From Planktothrix tepida PCC 9214 (GTDB lineage Bacteria > Cyanobacteriota > Cyanobacteriia > Cyanobacteriales > Microcoleaceae): DNA of 64,000 nucleotides. The stretch lies in contig NZ_LN889813.1 in assembly GCF_900009145.1 (NCBI RefSeq), forward strand, positions 576,972-640,971, read 5' to 3'. This document shows, in pieces, positions 1 to 8,284 of this stretch (position 1 is its first letter; every line of letters begins with the position of its first letter). The position numbers were made by a program, and so were the translations under genes. The notes under the pieces are model-generated. The model did not search any database. It was given only the letters and a program-made list of their open reading frames with translations, and was not told where the DNA came from.

Positions 1-297
1 TGGATCTGAGGTGATCAAGTAGCGCACTGTATCCCCTATCCCTCGGTCTGGGTTAATCTGCTGAAATTTGTCTAAAGTTGTAATAGGAATAATGCCCTGA
101 TGATTAAAGATTTCCTGTTTGATCTCAGCTAGAGTGTGACCAGAAATTGCTAGGGAGGTAAAAGATTCATCGTGCCAATACACTTTATGTCCCAGATGAG
201 CAAAGCGAAAGAAAATGCCTAGCGCTAATAGGCAAATGACGATGCTTTTTAACCAAGTTGGGGGATGTTGCTTTTCTAGTGCTGGCCACTGGTTCAT
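1..297 (-). CDS. GT-C family membrane glycosyltransferase, N-terminal part (cut by window edge)
   Basis: The 99 codons visible encode the N-terminus of a protein almost identical to the complete glycosyltransferase that lies just upstream at 321-1949. The only coding difference I see is Asp for Glu at about residue 84. It carries the first membrane helix (around residues 16-35) and the luminal/periplasmic acidic motif WHDESFTS that is typical of ArnT/PMT-type (GT39/GT83-like) enzymes, which move sugars from polyprenyl-phosphate donors on the outer face of the membrane. The gene continues off the left edge, so its length and intactness are unknown. It starts 23 bases after the stop of its twin and is probably co-transcribed with it. 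The identity between copies points to a recent tandem duplication. Confidence 0.8.
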   Translation of the reverse strand, partial: MNQWPALEKQHPPTWLKSIVICLLALGIFFRFAHLGHKVYWHDESFTSLAISGHTLAEIKQEIFNHQGIIPITTLDKFQQINPDRGIGDTVRYLITSDP

Positions 298-320
298 TTA
301 CGATACCTCATTAATATTTA

Positions 321-1949
321 CTATTTCTGAATTTTTTCGATATGCCAAAATTCTACAATGGGGTCAATTAAGTTGATAAGATAGGTTTTATTCTGCTGAA
401 TTACAGGTAGCAAATTATTATTGAAATCAAAAAAGAAAATATTTTTGTATTCATGAGGAAACTCTGGTATAGGGTCATCGCGGACTGGGAGTAGGTTGAC
501 TTTTGGCTGTAAACGACTACTAAGAGTTAGGACTGCTCCCAAATTAGAAATATCGTCATTAATTAGCAGTAAAGGACTCTCAGATTGATTAAGCATTTGC
601 GATATTTTTATAGTTGAGTCGCCATTTATTTGTGTCCACCAAGTGTTTGCCTTAAACATATTGAAATCAGAAACTAATCCAGATATGATTAATCCAAACA
701 GGATAAAATTCCAAACTTTTTGTTGCCACATTTTATCAGATAAAATATGAAAAGTTAAGACATAGGTAATAACAATTTGCAGGCTTAAATATAAAGGCAA
801 TTGATACCGAAAATGAATTGAGCGAATTCCGCCAAAAATTATGTCAACTAAAAGTAATGATAAACCTGAAATTCCCCCTAATAAAAACACAAATAAATTC
901 ATCTTGAACGAATATTTGTGATTGATAAAGAAATAGATGAGATATGTAATTAACAGCAAATAGCCTACTATCGTAGAGATACTATAGATTAAAGGACTCT
1001 CGGAAGCTAAACTGTAAACCCAAGCGGCATCTGAAGCTAAATTTATATCAAAAAAGATGCGCGTAGTCCTCGTCAACCAAATCGCAATTAAAGTCAAGGG
1101 ATTATTGATTATTTTGAATGATGACCACGAAGTTAGCTGTAGAGCAGTATGAAGATGGGTAATGAAAACAATCAGCCAAGGGAGAAACATCAACAACCCC
1201 ATTGCGGTGGCTATCAAATAATTGCGTAACGTTTTGTGCCAGCGAAACTGTTGAGAGATCACTACATAAATACCCTGAGCAATGGCTACCAAAATAGTGA
1301 ATAAATGGGTGTATAATCCCAAAGCTAAGGTGAGGGCATAAAGCCCCCAACTCCATAAACTCTCTCGTCGGATAGCGCGTAATAAGGCAGCAGAAGAGAG
1401 TAGAATTGTTACCATCCACAAACCATATTGGCGTGCTTCTTGAGCAAAAAAAATCTCTAAGGGAGAAACGGCTATCAAACCCAATGCTACCCATCCCACA
1501 GAGGGTGCGTCAAACAACTCTAAACATAGCCAATACACACAGGGGAATATTAACAAACTAATGACTGCCGATAAACTCCTGACTTGTGCGGGAGAATCCC
1601 CAAATAGTTGCGCCCACAATCTCGCCATCACATAATACAAAGGGGGATGCTGGGGATCTGAGGTGATTAAGTAGCGCACTGTATCCCCTATCCCGCGCTC
1701 TGGGTTAATCTGCTGAAATTTGTCTAAAGTTGTAATAGGAATAATGCCCTGATGATTAAAGATTTCCTGTTTGATCTCAGCTAGAGTGTGACCAGAAATT
1801 GCTAGGGAGGTAAAAGATTCATCGTGCCAATACACTTTATGTCCCAGATGAGCAAAGCGAAAGAAAATGCCTAGCGCTAATAGGCAAATGACGATGCTTT
1901 TTAACCAAGTTGGGGGATGTTGCTTTTCTAGTGCTGGCCACTGGTTCAT
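321..1949 (-). CDS. Membrane glycosyltransferase, ArnT/PMT_2-like (GT-C fold)
   Basis: This 542-residue protein has about ten hydrophobic segments, an early acidic motif WHDESFTS (about residues 41-48) in the first extracytoplasmic loop, and the FFAQEARQYGLW signature near residue 165 that recurs in bacterial PMT_2/ArnT-like glycosyltransferases. Such enzymes use undecaprenyl- or dolichyl-phosphate sugars and act at the outer face of the plasma membrane. The target is unknown. It follows the SGNH gene with no gap (its ATG adjoins that gene's stop codon), so it is co-transcribed with the carbamoyl cassette. It may glycosylate the exported metabolite or a cell-envelope polymer; sequence alone does not decide. 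Confidence 0.75.
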   Translation of the reverse strand: MNQWPALEKQHPPTWLKSIVICLLALGIFFRFAHLGHKVYWHDESFTSLAISGHTLAEIKQEIFNHQGIIPITTLDKFQQINPERGIGDTVRYLITSDPQHPPLYYVMARLWAQLFGDSPAQVRSLSAVISLLIFPCVYWLCLELFDAPSVGWVALGLIAVSPLEIFFAQEARQYGLWMVTILLSSAALLRAIRRESLWSWGLYALTLALGLYTHLFTILVAIAQGIYVVISQQFRWHKTLRNYLIATAMGLLMFLPWLIVFITHLHTALQLTSWSSFKIINNPLTLIAIWLTRTTRIFFDINLASDAAWVYSLASESPLIYSISTIVGYLLLITYLIYFFINHKYSFKMNLFVFLLGGISGLSLLLVDIIFGGIRSIHFRYQLPLYLSLQIVITYVLTFHILSDKMWQQKVWNFILFGLIISGLVSDFNMFKANTWWTQINGDSTIKISQMLNQSESPLLLINDDISNLGAVLTLSSRLQPKVNLLPVRDDPIPEFPHEYKNIFFFDFNNNLLPVIQQNKTYLINLIDPIVEFWHIEKIQK

Positions 1950-3113
1950 TTACAATACCTCATGGGTGGCTAGAGAAGGAAACTGGTTCACACTTATCGC
2001 TTCTACATTGGTTTTTGAATCTACATCTTTCTCCGGCTGCAAGATATCTAAAATTAATCGAGAAGCTAATTGATGTCCAGCAACATTCCAATGATTATCT
2101 AAATCAAAATAAAGCTTTTCGCCTTCGCTATTTTGTCGAAATGCCTCAGTCAAATCGAGGCAAGTAACATCCTTCGTCTTCGCCAAGTTACATAATCTTT
2201 GATAACCGATTTCTTCAGTTTCAATATATTTGATTTTATTCGGAAAAAGCTTAGTATATTCCTGAATATAAGTTGATTCTTTCGAGGGAATTAAAAATAC
2301 CAACAACTTGATCTGATGTTCTTGGGTTAGATCAATAATTCGCGAGAGTGCTGCTTCTACCTCTAAATGAGTATTAGATGTTAGATAATCTATATCTGGG
2401 CCAATTCCACCCGTTTGGTTAAATGGCTTTCTATCAAAACTACGAATACTTGCTAGTCTGATACCGTTTCCGGCTGTCTTTATCACATTCACTGAGTAGT
2501 AATTGTTATAAATCAATTGATATAAAAATGTTTTTTCATACCAACTGATAGGCTGGGTAGTTCTAGCCAAGAAATCTTTCATCAAAGATGTTTTATGTAA
2601 ATCATTAGCAAATATACATAAAACGGTATTCTTGGGTTTATATTTAACTATCCAATCCCGAAATAGAGCTTCATATTGTTCAAATCCGTAAACAGGTACT
2701 CCCAGACTAATTACAGGTTGTTGAAGTTCTGATTCTATAAGTCCATAAAAAGTTTTGTCTCTATTTACCCATTGTCCCCATGTAAAAGAATCCCCAACAA
2801 AATATAAATTAGAGGTTGTGTAATCTCTTCCGAGATTACGAAACCCATAACTATCTGTATTGATTACTTCTGATACTCCAGCATTCTGCCAAACGAATTC
2901 AAAATTTTTTAGATTGGGTTTGGGTTTAAAGCCTAACCGAGCATCACCCTGATAAACTTCAGAAAAAAGTCTATGCCAACTTTCCATAGGAGGAATAGCA
3001 AACCCCGTAGAAATAGCGAAGGTTTCTATAATTAGCAGTCCAGCAATCACTCCAACCATCATCAGCAAGAGCTTTTCTGTCCAAGACTTTAATTTCGTTT
3101 TCAATTCAGTCAT
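1950..3113 (-). CDS. SGNH/GDSL-family membrane-anchored protein, SxtL-like
   Basis: I place the start at the ATG at 3113 (387 residues). The longer frame upstream of it overlaps the separate 54-codon gene and lacks conserved sequence. The N-terminus has a short basic stretch and one membrane helix (about residues 12-34). The body shows an SGNH block I motif, YFVGDSFTWGQ (about residues 112-122), and a block V-like DNHWNVAGHQL near residue 340, giving the catalytic Ser, Asp and His of GDSL esterases or acyltransferases related to AlgX/AlgJ. In saxitoxin clusters a GDSL-lipase gene, sxtL, follows sxtI-J-K in the same order as here. The role may be esterase or acyltransferase on the carbamoylated product, or support of carbamoyl transfer; this is inference. 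Confidence 0.7.
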   Translation of the reverse strand: MTELKTKLKSWTEKLLLMMVGVIAGLLIIETFAISTGFAIPPMESWHRLFSEVYQGDARLGFKPKPNLKNFEFVWQNAGVSEVINTDSYGFRNLGRDYTTSNLYFVGDSFTWGQWVNRDKTFYGLIESELQQPVISLGVPVYGFEQYEALFRDWIVKYKPKNTVLCIFANDLHKTSLMKDFLARTTQPISWYEKTFLYQLIYNNYYSVNVIKTAGNGIRLASIRSFDRKPFNQTGGIGPDIDYLTSNTHLEVEAALSRIIDLTQEHQIKLLVFLIPSKESTYIQEYTKLFPNKIKYIETEEIGYQRLCNLAKTKDVTCLDLTEAFRQNSEGEKLYFDLDNHWNVAGHQLASRLILDILQPEKDVDSKTNVEAISVNQFPSLATHEVL

Positions 3114-3118
3114 GTCTT

Positions 3119-3283
3119 TTAAAAAAGGGTATAAATAAACGGCGCGATCGCAGAAGATTGAGCGAATACGATTAAAGCCCCCATGAAAACCAGGGTAACA
3201 ATCAGGGGAATCAACCAATAATTTTTTTGCGCTTTCAGAAATCCCCCAAGGTCTTTGAGAAAATCCACAGTGTCTTTTAGCAT
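3119..3283 (-). CDS. sxtK: Small membrane protein, SxtK/DUF5989-like (54 aa)
   Basis: A 54-codon frame begins MLKDTVDFLKDLGGFLKA, has one hydrophobic helix (about residues 24-42), and ends FIYTLF. Its ATG shares one base with the stop of the preceding SxtJ-like gene (TAATG), and it ends 5 bases before the ATG of the SGNH gene. The translational coupling makes it convincing despite its size. As I recall, SxtK of saxitoxin clusters is of the same very small size and sits in the same place between sxtJ and sxtL; DUF5989 proteins occur next to carbamoyltransferases in many bacteria. Function is unknown; a membrane-bound accessory of the carbamoyltransferase is the usual proposal. Confidence 0.72.
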   Translation of the reverse strand: MLKDTVDFLKDLGGFLKAQKNYWLIPLIVTLVFMGALIVFAQSSAIAPFIYTLF

Positions 3284-3687
3284 TAGAATGGCCTCTCCAT
3301 ACTTTCTCTAGTTTCTTGCTTACTGATTTGACGATAAGTGTGCAAGTCTGGCTCGAAGCATTGCGTTGTGGAATTTCCATCCAACAACCGCTTCATCAGA
3401 CCCATTGGTGTAATCATTATATAAAACAAAAGACCTAAAATAATTCGTGTTTGTATCCAGCCCAGGACAAGTCCAATTCTCATCCAAATTTGGTAAACAA
3501 GATTTAAAGTTGCGGGTGCAACGATTGCCCAAATCCACAAAATGATGGCGATAGTCCAAGGCCAAACTGACAGAGAATGATGGCGTAGTATTGGCAATAC
3601 ACAACCAAACACAATTGCGACTATCGAACCGCCTATCAGTCCAAATTCCCGCAAACCTTTTTGATCAAGTTCCTTTATTTCGTGCAT
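3283..3687 (-). CDS. sxtJ: SxtJ family membrane protein
   Basis: This 134-residue protein begins MHEIKELDQKGLREFGLIGG and has three to four hydrophobic segments (about 16-36, 40-62, 66-82, 88-110). It matches the SxtJ family, small membrane proteins nearly always encoded beside NodU/CmcH-type carbamoyltransferases. It starts 43 bases after the carbamoyltransferase stop and is coupled to the SxtK-like gene by a one-base overlap. The biochemical role is not established. Family context suggests it helps place the carbamoyltransferase at the membrane or helps it act on its substrate. Confidence 0.8.
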   Translation of the reverse strand: MHEIKELDQKGLREFGLIGGSIVAIVFGCVLPILRHHSLSVWPWTIAIILWIWAIVAPATLNLVYQIWMRIGLVLGWIQTRIILGLLFYIMITPMGLMKRLLDGNSTTQCFEPDLHTYRQISKQETRESMERPF

Positions 3688-3730
3688 AGTTGAATAGTTG
3701 TTGAATACTTTTTTGTGAATGCTGAAAAAG

Positions 3731-5590
3731 TTAATCTAATTGAAATTCTTTTTGCCAAGACTCATTATCATTTCTTTCGGGTTGTTCTGATTTGGCTAAT
3801 AAGAAATTTTCAATCACCAAATAGTCCATCTCAGTCCTCATAAAACATCGATAGGCATCTTCGGGAGTACAAACAATCGGTTCGCCACGCACATTAAACG
3901 AAGTATTCACCAAGACGGCACAGCCAGTTTTTGCCTCAAAATGACGAATTAATTCGTAGTAACGAGGATTCGTTTCCGGGTGAACGGTTTGTATCCGAGC
4001 CGAGTAATCAACATGAGTAACCGCAGGAATTTGGGAACGAGGAACATTGAGCTTGTCAATCCCAAACATCTGCTGTTGCTCTTGTGTCATCGGAATGTGT
4101 AGGTTCTCTTTAATTGGTGCTACCAGTAGCATATAGGGACTAGAACGGTCAAGAGCAAAATAATCCGAAACTCGCTCCGCTAAAACTGACGGAGCAAACG
4201 GACGGAAGGACTCACGATATTTAATTTTCAGATTCATCACCGATTGCATTTTGGGATTGCGTGGGTCGCCAATAATTGAACGACTCCCCAAAGCACGGGG
4301 CCCAAACTCCATCCTGCCAGAGAACCAACCAACAACATTTCCCTGTGCTAAAATTTCTGCTAACTGAGGCATCAATTCGCGATCATCAAGCTGCTGGTAA
4401 AAGCTATTCATAGCATTGAGAAACTGGAGAATCTCTGCTTCGCTAAAGCTAGGCCCTAGATAAGAACCTTTCATCAGATCGCTAACTTTAGGAGTACGGG
4501 GTTTTTCATGGTACTGATGCCAAATTGCTAAGGCTGCTCCAACGGCACCTCCAGCGTCCCCGGCGGCCGGTTGAATCCAAATATCTTTGAACTCAGTTTC
4601 TCGCAAAATTCGTCCGTTGGCTACACAATTGAGGGCTACACCACCCGCTAAACAGAGATAATCTACCCCCAATTCTTTTTTGACTGTTCTGGCTAGACGC
4701 AGTACCACTTCTTCAGTCACTTTCTGAATGGAACTGGCCAGATCCATTTCTCTTTGAGTGATTTCTGCTTCGGCTTTGCGGGGTTGTCCTCCAAACAGAG
4801 TATGAAACTTATGATTGGTCATGGTTAACCCAACGGTGTAGTTAAAGTAGTCCATGTTCAACCGAAAGGTTCCATCTTCTTTAAGATCCAATAAATGGTT
4901 GAGGATTTGGTCTACATATTTAGGTTCACCGTAAGGAGCTAAACCCATGAGTTTGTACTCACCGGAGTTAACTTTGAACCCAGTATAGTAAGTAAAAGCC
5001 GAGTAAAGTAAACCCAGAGAATGGGGAAAATCAATTTCCCATTGCGGGATGAGTTGATGTCCTTCTCCTAACCAGATCGAAGTCGTTGCCCACTCTCCTA
5101 CACCATCTAAGCATAAAACAGCAGCACGCTCGAAAGGGCTGGGAAAAAAAGCAGAAGCCGCATGGGCTTGGTGATGTTTGGTAAACAGTAACGGGGGTAA
5201 TTGAGAAGTTTTGCATCCCGCGAGTGTGGCTAATTCTTTTTTGAGAATTGCCTTAAGGTAAAGCTTTTCTTTTAGCCAGACAGGCATGGCGGTGATAAAC
5301 GAGTTTAATCCCCTTGGTGCATAGGTTAAATAGGTTTCTAACAGCCGTTCAAATTTGATTAATGGCTTGTCGTAAAAAACAATTTGATCGATATCTTGTA
5401 AACTAATGCTTGCTTCTTTTAAACAGTAAGCGATTGCTTGTCCAGGAAAACTGGCATCGTGCTTTTTTCGGGAAAAACGTTCCTGTTGTGCTGCGGCAAC
5501 AATGTCGCCATTGACAACTAATGCGGCGGCACTATCATGATAGTAAGCTGAAATTCCTAGTATTGAAAAATTGGGTGGTTTAGTCATCAT
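3731..5590 (-). CDS. sxtI: O-carbamoyltransferase, NodU/CmcH/SxtI family
   Basis: The 619-residue protein has the family's two-part build. The N-terminal ASKHA-like half opens ILGISAYYHDSAAALV, with metal/ATP-site histidines (HHQAHAASAFF near residue 140, DGVGEWATTS). The C-terminal carbamoyltransferase half has GRMEFGPRALGSRSI (about 425-439), FRPFAPSV, and VNTSFNVRGEPIVCTPEDA near the end. Enzymes of this family form carbamoyl-adenylate from carbamoyl phosphate and ATP and move the carbamoyl group to a hydroxyl. Length is close to SxtI of saxitoxin clusters, and the next three genes match sxtJ, sxtK and sxtL. In this locus the likely acceptor is a hydroxyl of the NRPS/PKS product or of a sugar attached to it. 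The enzymatic class is sure; the acceptor is unknown. Confidence 0.92.
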   Translation of the reverse strand: MMTKPPNFSILGISAYYHDSAAALVVNGDIVAAAQQERFSRKKHDASFPGQAIAYCLKEASISLQDIDQIVFYDKPLIKFERLLETYLTYAPRGLNSFITAMPVWLKEKLYLKAILKKELATLAGCKTSQLPPLLFTKHHQAHAASAFFPSPFERAAVLCLDGVGEWATTSIWLGEGHQLIPQWEIDFPHSLGLLYSAFTYYTGFKVNSGEYKLMGLAPYGEPKYVDQILNHLLDLKEDGTFRLNMDYFNYTVGLTMTNHKFHTLFGGQPRKAEAEITQREMDLASSIQKVTEEVVLRLARTVKKELGVDYLCLAGGVALNCVANGRILRETEFKDIWIQPAAGDAGGAVGAALAIWHQYHEKPRTPKVSDLMKGSYLGPSFSEAEILQFLNAMNSFYQQLDDRELMPQLAEILAQGNVVGWFSGRMEFGPRALGSRSIIGDPRNPKMQSVMNLKIKYRESFRPFAPSVLAERVSDYFALDRSSPYMLLVAPIKENLHIPMTQEQQQMFGIDKLNVPRSQIPAVTHVDYSARIQTVHPETNPRYYELIRHFEAKTGCAVLVNTSFNVRGEPIVCTPEDAYRCFMRTEMDYLVIENFLLAKSEQPERNDNESWQKEFQLD

Positions 5591-5671
5591 TAAAACAATC
5601 CTTTAATCCCTGATAAATACGGGTTGATTATAGCAGCCTAATTCAGCAATTTGACAATTTTTAAAATTTTA

Positions 5672-7459
5672 TTACTCTTTCAGTTTCATTTCATAAATAT
5701 TCCAGTAAGTTCCTACATAAGGGGAAGGTTTAACCCCTTGGATACGATTTCGCACAGCTAACATTGATAAAGGATTGACTAAATAGATAAAGGGTAGATA
5801 ATTCTGACTAATTCTTTGAGTTTCTCCATAGAGAGCTTTGCGCTTTTCTTCATCAAATTCTCCTGCTGCTTGAATGTACAAGTCACCAATTTTCTGCTCC
5901 CATTTTGCCACCTCTCGGCCCATGATTGACCTTTCTGCTGATGGTGATTGCTGATTAAAAAAGTGCCAGCGACCAGAGGGTAACCAAATATTAGCCCATT
6001 CATTCGGTTCTATGCCAACAATTGTTGTCAATACAGTACATTCCCAATCGAAAGCAAAATTTATTTTTTCTAGGAAAAGACTAAGACTTACGGGATTAAA
6101 ATCAACAGATATGCCAATTCGAGCCAGGTCTTGTTTGACCTGCACTGCCATTGCTTGTAATACTTTGTTACTAGCATCGGTAATCAGAGTAAAGCGCACC
6201 GGATTTCCCTGCTCATCTAATAATTGACCGACCTTGGTGTATTGAAAACCTGCTTTTAGCAATAATTCTTTCGCTTTTTGAGGATTGTATTCATAAACCT
6301 TTAAACCGGCTTTCTCCGAGAGATAATAAGGACTATTGACAGAAAGCGGTGAATTTTGCAGTTCGCCCAATCCTCTATAAACATTGTTAAGTATTTGTTG
6401 GCGATCAATTCCATAAGCAACGGCTTGTCTAAATTCCAGTGTATTGAACCAGCGAGACTTGATCGGATCGATCAGGGGTTTACCATTCCTACTTCCTTTA
6501 TTGAGATTAAAAGCAATAACCGTAGATCCTAAAGACGGGCCATTATTGTAGATGGTGAATTTACCTCTTTTTTCTTCCTGTTTTAATAAGGAAAAATAAT
6601 CAGGATGAACATCGATAAAATCCAAGCCACCCGAACGAAATTGGAGTAAAGCTGTATCAGTATTCTTAACGGTATTCCAAATCACACGATCAATATAAGG
6701 TTGCCGATTTCCTTGAAGATCTTTTCGCCAGTAATAAGGATTCTTGCGGAAAATGATGCGTTCTCCGGGTTGATAAGTTTCTATTTTATAAGGGCCGTTG
6801 ACAATAATCTTTTCCGGTGCAGTATCCGTTCCCCAAGTTGATAAAAATTTAGGCTGTCCTTCTTCGTTTTTTGTATTAACTGCTTCCCGCAAAGCATGGG
6901 CGGGTAAAATTTCCATTTTTGTAATGCGAAGAAATGGAAACCAGGGTTCAGGTAAGGTAAATTCGACTCGGAAGTCATCGAGTTTTCGCACCGTAGGAAA
7001 AGCGCGATTTTTACCCATTTTCAAGAAGTCTTTAGCATAGCTAGGAATGGCTGGATTCTTGTAAATTTCGTTATAAGTAAAAACCACATCATCTGCGGTC
7101 AATGGAACTCCATCTGACCACTTTAGCCCTTTTCTAATCAAAAAAACAATTTTTTTATAATCTTTAGAAAATTTCCAAGATTCTGCAATGCAAGGTTCAA
7201 GTTTACCCTGGTCATTTTCTTTAACTAAACCTTCATAAGTGTAAGGCAAAATATGGGTTAACTCTACTACTAGAGCCGGATTAAAGGTTTTGGGATCGGT
7301 TAAATAACTAACAACTAACTGAGAATCTTTGGTTTTGAGATGAACTGGGTTGCAGCTATTGAGTATAATCACTGTTATAAAAAACAGCAAAATTGCTAAC
7401 CAACGACGCCAGAAGATGCTAAACCCTGTCAATATTTTCATAACAGTTTTAATAATCAT
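5672..7459 (-). CDS. Peptide/oligopeptide ABC-type substrate-binding lipoprotein (family 5)
   Basis: The protein is an SBP_bac_5-type extracellular solute-binding protein: a signal segment ending in a lipobox-like LNSC, then the typical VVSYLTDPKTFNPA start, EGLVKENDQGKLEPCIAESW, and LKWSDGVPLTADDV motifs. I prefer the ATG at 7459 because GGAG stands nine or so bases before it; an in-frame start at 7489 would overlap the preceding SDR gene and another lies at 7441. No permease or ATPase gene is near, which is unusual for this family. It lies inside the biosynthetic operon, so it may bind the peptide product or an intermediate outside the membrane, or serve re-uptake together with a transporter encoded elsewhere. 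Confidence 0.82.
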   Translation of the reverse strand: MIIKTVMKILTGFSIFWRRWLAILLFFITVIILNSCNPVHLKTKDSQLVVSYLTDPKTFNPALVVELTHILPYTYEGLVKENDQGKLEPCIAESWKFSKDYKKIVFLIRKGLKWSDGVPLTADDVVFTYNEIYKNPAIPSYAKDFLKMGKNRAFPTVRKLDDFRVEFTLPEPWFPFLRITKMEILPAHALREAVNTKNEEGQPKFLSTWGTDTAPEKIIVNGPYKIETYQPGERIIFRKNPYYWRKDLQGNRQPYIDRVIWNTVKNTDTALLQFRSGGLDFIDVHPDYFSLLKQEEKRGKFTIYNNGPSLGSTVIAFNLNKGSRNGKPLIDPIKSRWFNTLEFRQAVAYGIDRQQILNNVYRGLGELQNSPLSVNSPYYLSEKAGLKVYEYNPQKAKELLLKAGFQYTKVGQLLDEQGNPVRFTLITDASNKVLQAMAVQVKQDLARIGISVDFNPVSLSLFLEKINFAFDWECTVLTTIVGIEPNEWANIWLPSGRWHFFNQQSPSAERSIMGREVAKWEQKIGDLYIQAAGEFDEEKRKALYGETQRISQNYLPFIYLVNPLSMLAVRNRIQGVKPSPYVGTYWNIYEMKLKE

Positions 7460-7478
7460 GAAAAATATTCTCCACAAG

Positions 7479-8267
7479 CTACATCGCACTGCAAGCGCCG
7501 TCCACCATCAAAATTGACCCAGTTACATAGGATGCGGCTTCAGAAGCGAGAAACACCACAGGCCCGACTAACTCCTCTAGTTTACCTCTACGATTCATGG
7601 GTATAAATGTTTTAATTAGTTGTTCCTGGGTCGCTAGGTCTGGGTAATTCGCTTTTGAACCTTCCATAATATTTTCCATATAACCGGGAGCGATCGCATT
7701 GACTCGAATACCATGCGCCGCCCACTCTATGGCTAAGGTTCGCACCAGTTGATTGACACCTCCTTTGGCCGCAGTGTAAGCCGCCACACCGGGTATACCC
7801 ACAACACTAGCAATCGAAGAGTTCATAATAATTGAACCGCCTGTACCTTGTTGAATCATGTGTTGGGCGGCTAACTGAGCGCAGTTAAAATAACCCTTCA
7901 AATCAACATCAATAATGGCATCCCACTCCGCTTCTAACAGGGATAGGGCAGGTTTAATCGTGTTAATACCTGCATTACAAACCATAATGTCAAGTTGGTT
8001 GTAGTAAGCTACGGTTTGGTTAATTAAGTTAGCGCAATCCTGACGCTTGGTGACATCTGCCTGAATTGCGATCGCCTCACCCCCTGCATCTTGAATGATT
8101 TTCGCGGTTTTTTCTGCTTCAGGTAATTGAGTACCACAGATAGTTAGCTTGACTCCTCTATGTGCTAATCCCTCTGCAATTACTTTGCCAATTCCTCGTG
8201 TTGAGCCTGTTACAATAGCAACTTTACCTGTTAAGTCAAAAATCTTGTGTGCTAGTGTTGTCTTCAT
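7479..8267 (-). CDS. Short-chain dehydrogenase/reductase (SDR), copy 2
   Basis: A classical SDR of 262 residues: NAD(P)-binding TGSTRGIG (about residues 20-27), NAG in VCNAGIN (about 99), catalytic Ser in IMNSSIASV, YTAAK (Tyr and Lys present, about 163-167), and C-terminal ETVTGSILMVDGACSAM-like end with YVTGSILMVDGA. It is clearly a paralogue of the SDR at 9542-10303, with long stretches of near-identical DNA in the middle third and more divergence at both ends. With the old yellow enzyme between them, the pair probably carries out keto reductions or oxidations on the cyclohexane ring of the prephenate-derived building block, similar to BacC in bacilysin synthesis. The substrate is inferred from context only. 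Confidence 0.83.
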   Translation of the reverse strand: MKTTLAHKIFDLTGKVAIVTGSTRGIGKVIAEGLAHRGVKLTICGTQLPEAEKTAKIIQDAGGEAIAIQADVTKRQDCANLINQTVAYYNQLDIMVCNAGINTIKPALSLLEAEWDAIIDVDLKGYFNCAQLAAQHMIQQGTGGSIIMNSSIASVVGIPGVAAYTAAKGGVNQLVRTLAIEWAAHGIRVNAIAPGYMENIMEGSKANYPDLATQEQLIKTFIPMNRRGKLEELVGPVVFLASEAASYVTGSILMVDGACSAM

Positions 8268-8284
8268 ATAAAAAAGTCGCTCTA

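Noticed and set aside
3114-3380. N-terminal extension of the SGNH protein (frame to 3380).
   Set aside because: It overlaps the SxtK-like 54-codon gene, lacks conserved sequence, and the ATG at 3113 begins a good membrane anchor.
1950-5590. Part of a saxitoxin cluster.
   Set aside because: Only the carbamoyl cassette matches; the SxtA synthase, amidinotransferase SxtG and Rieske oxygenases are absent.
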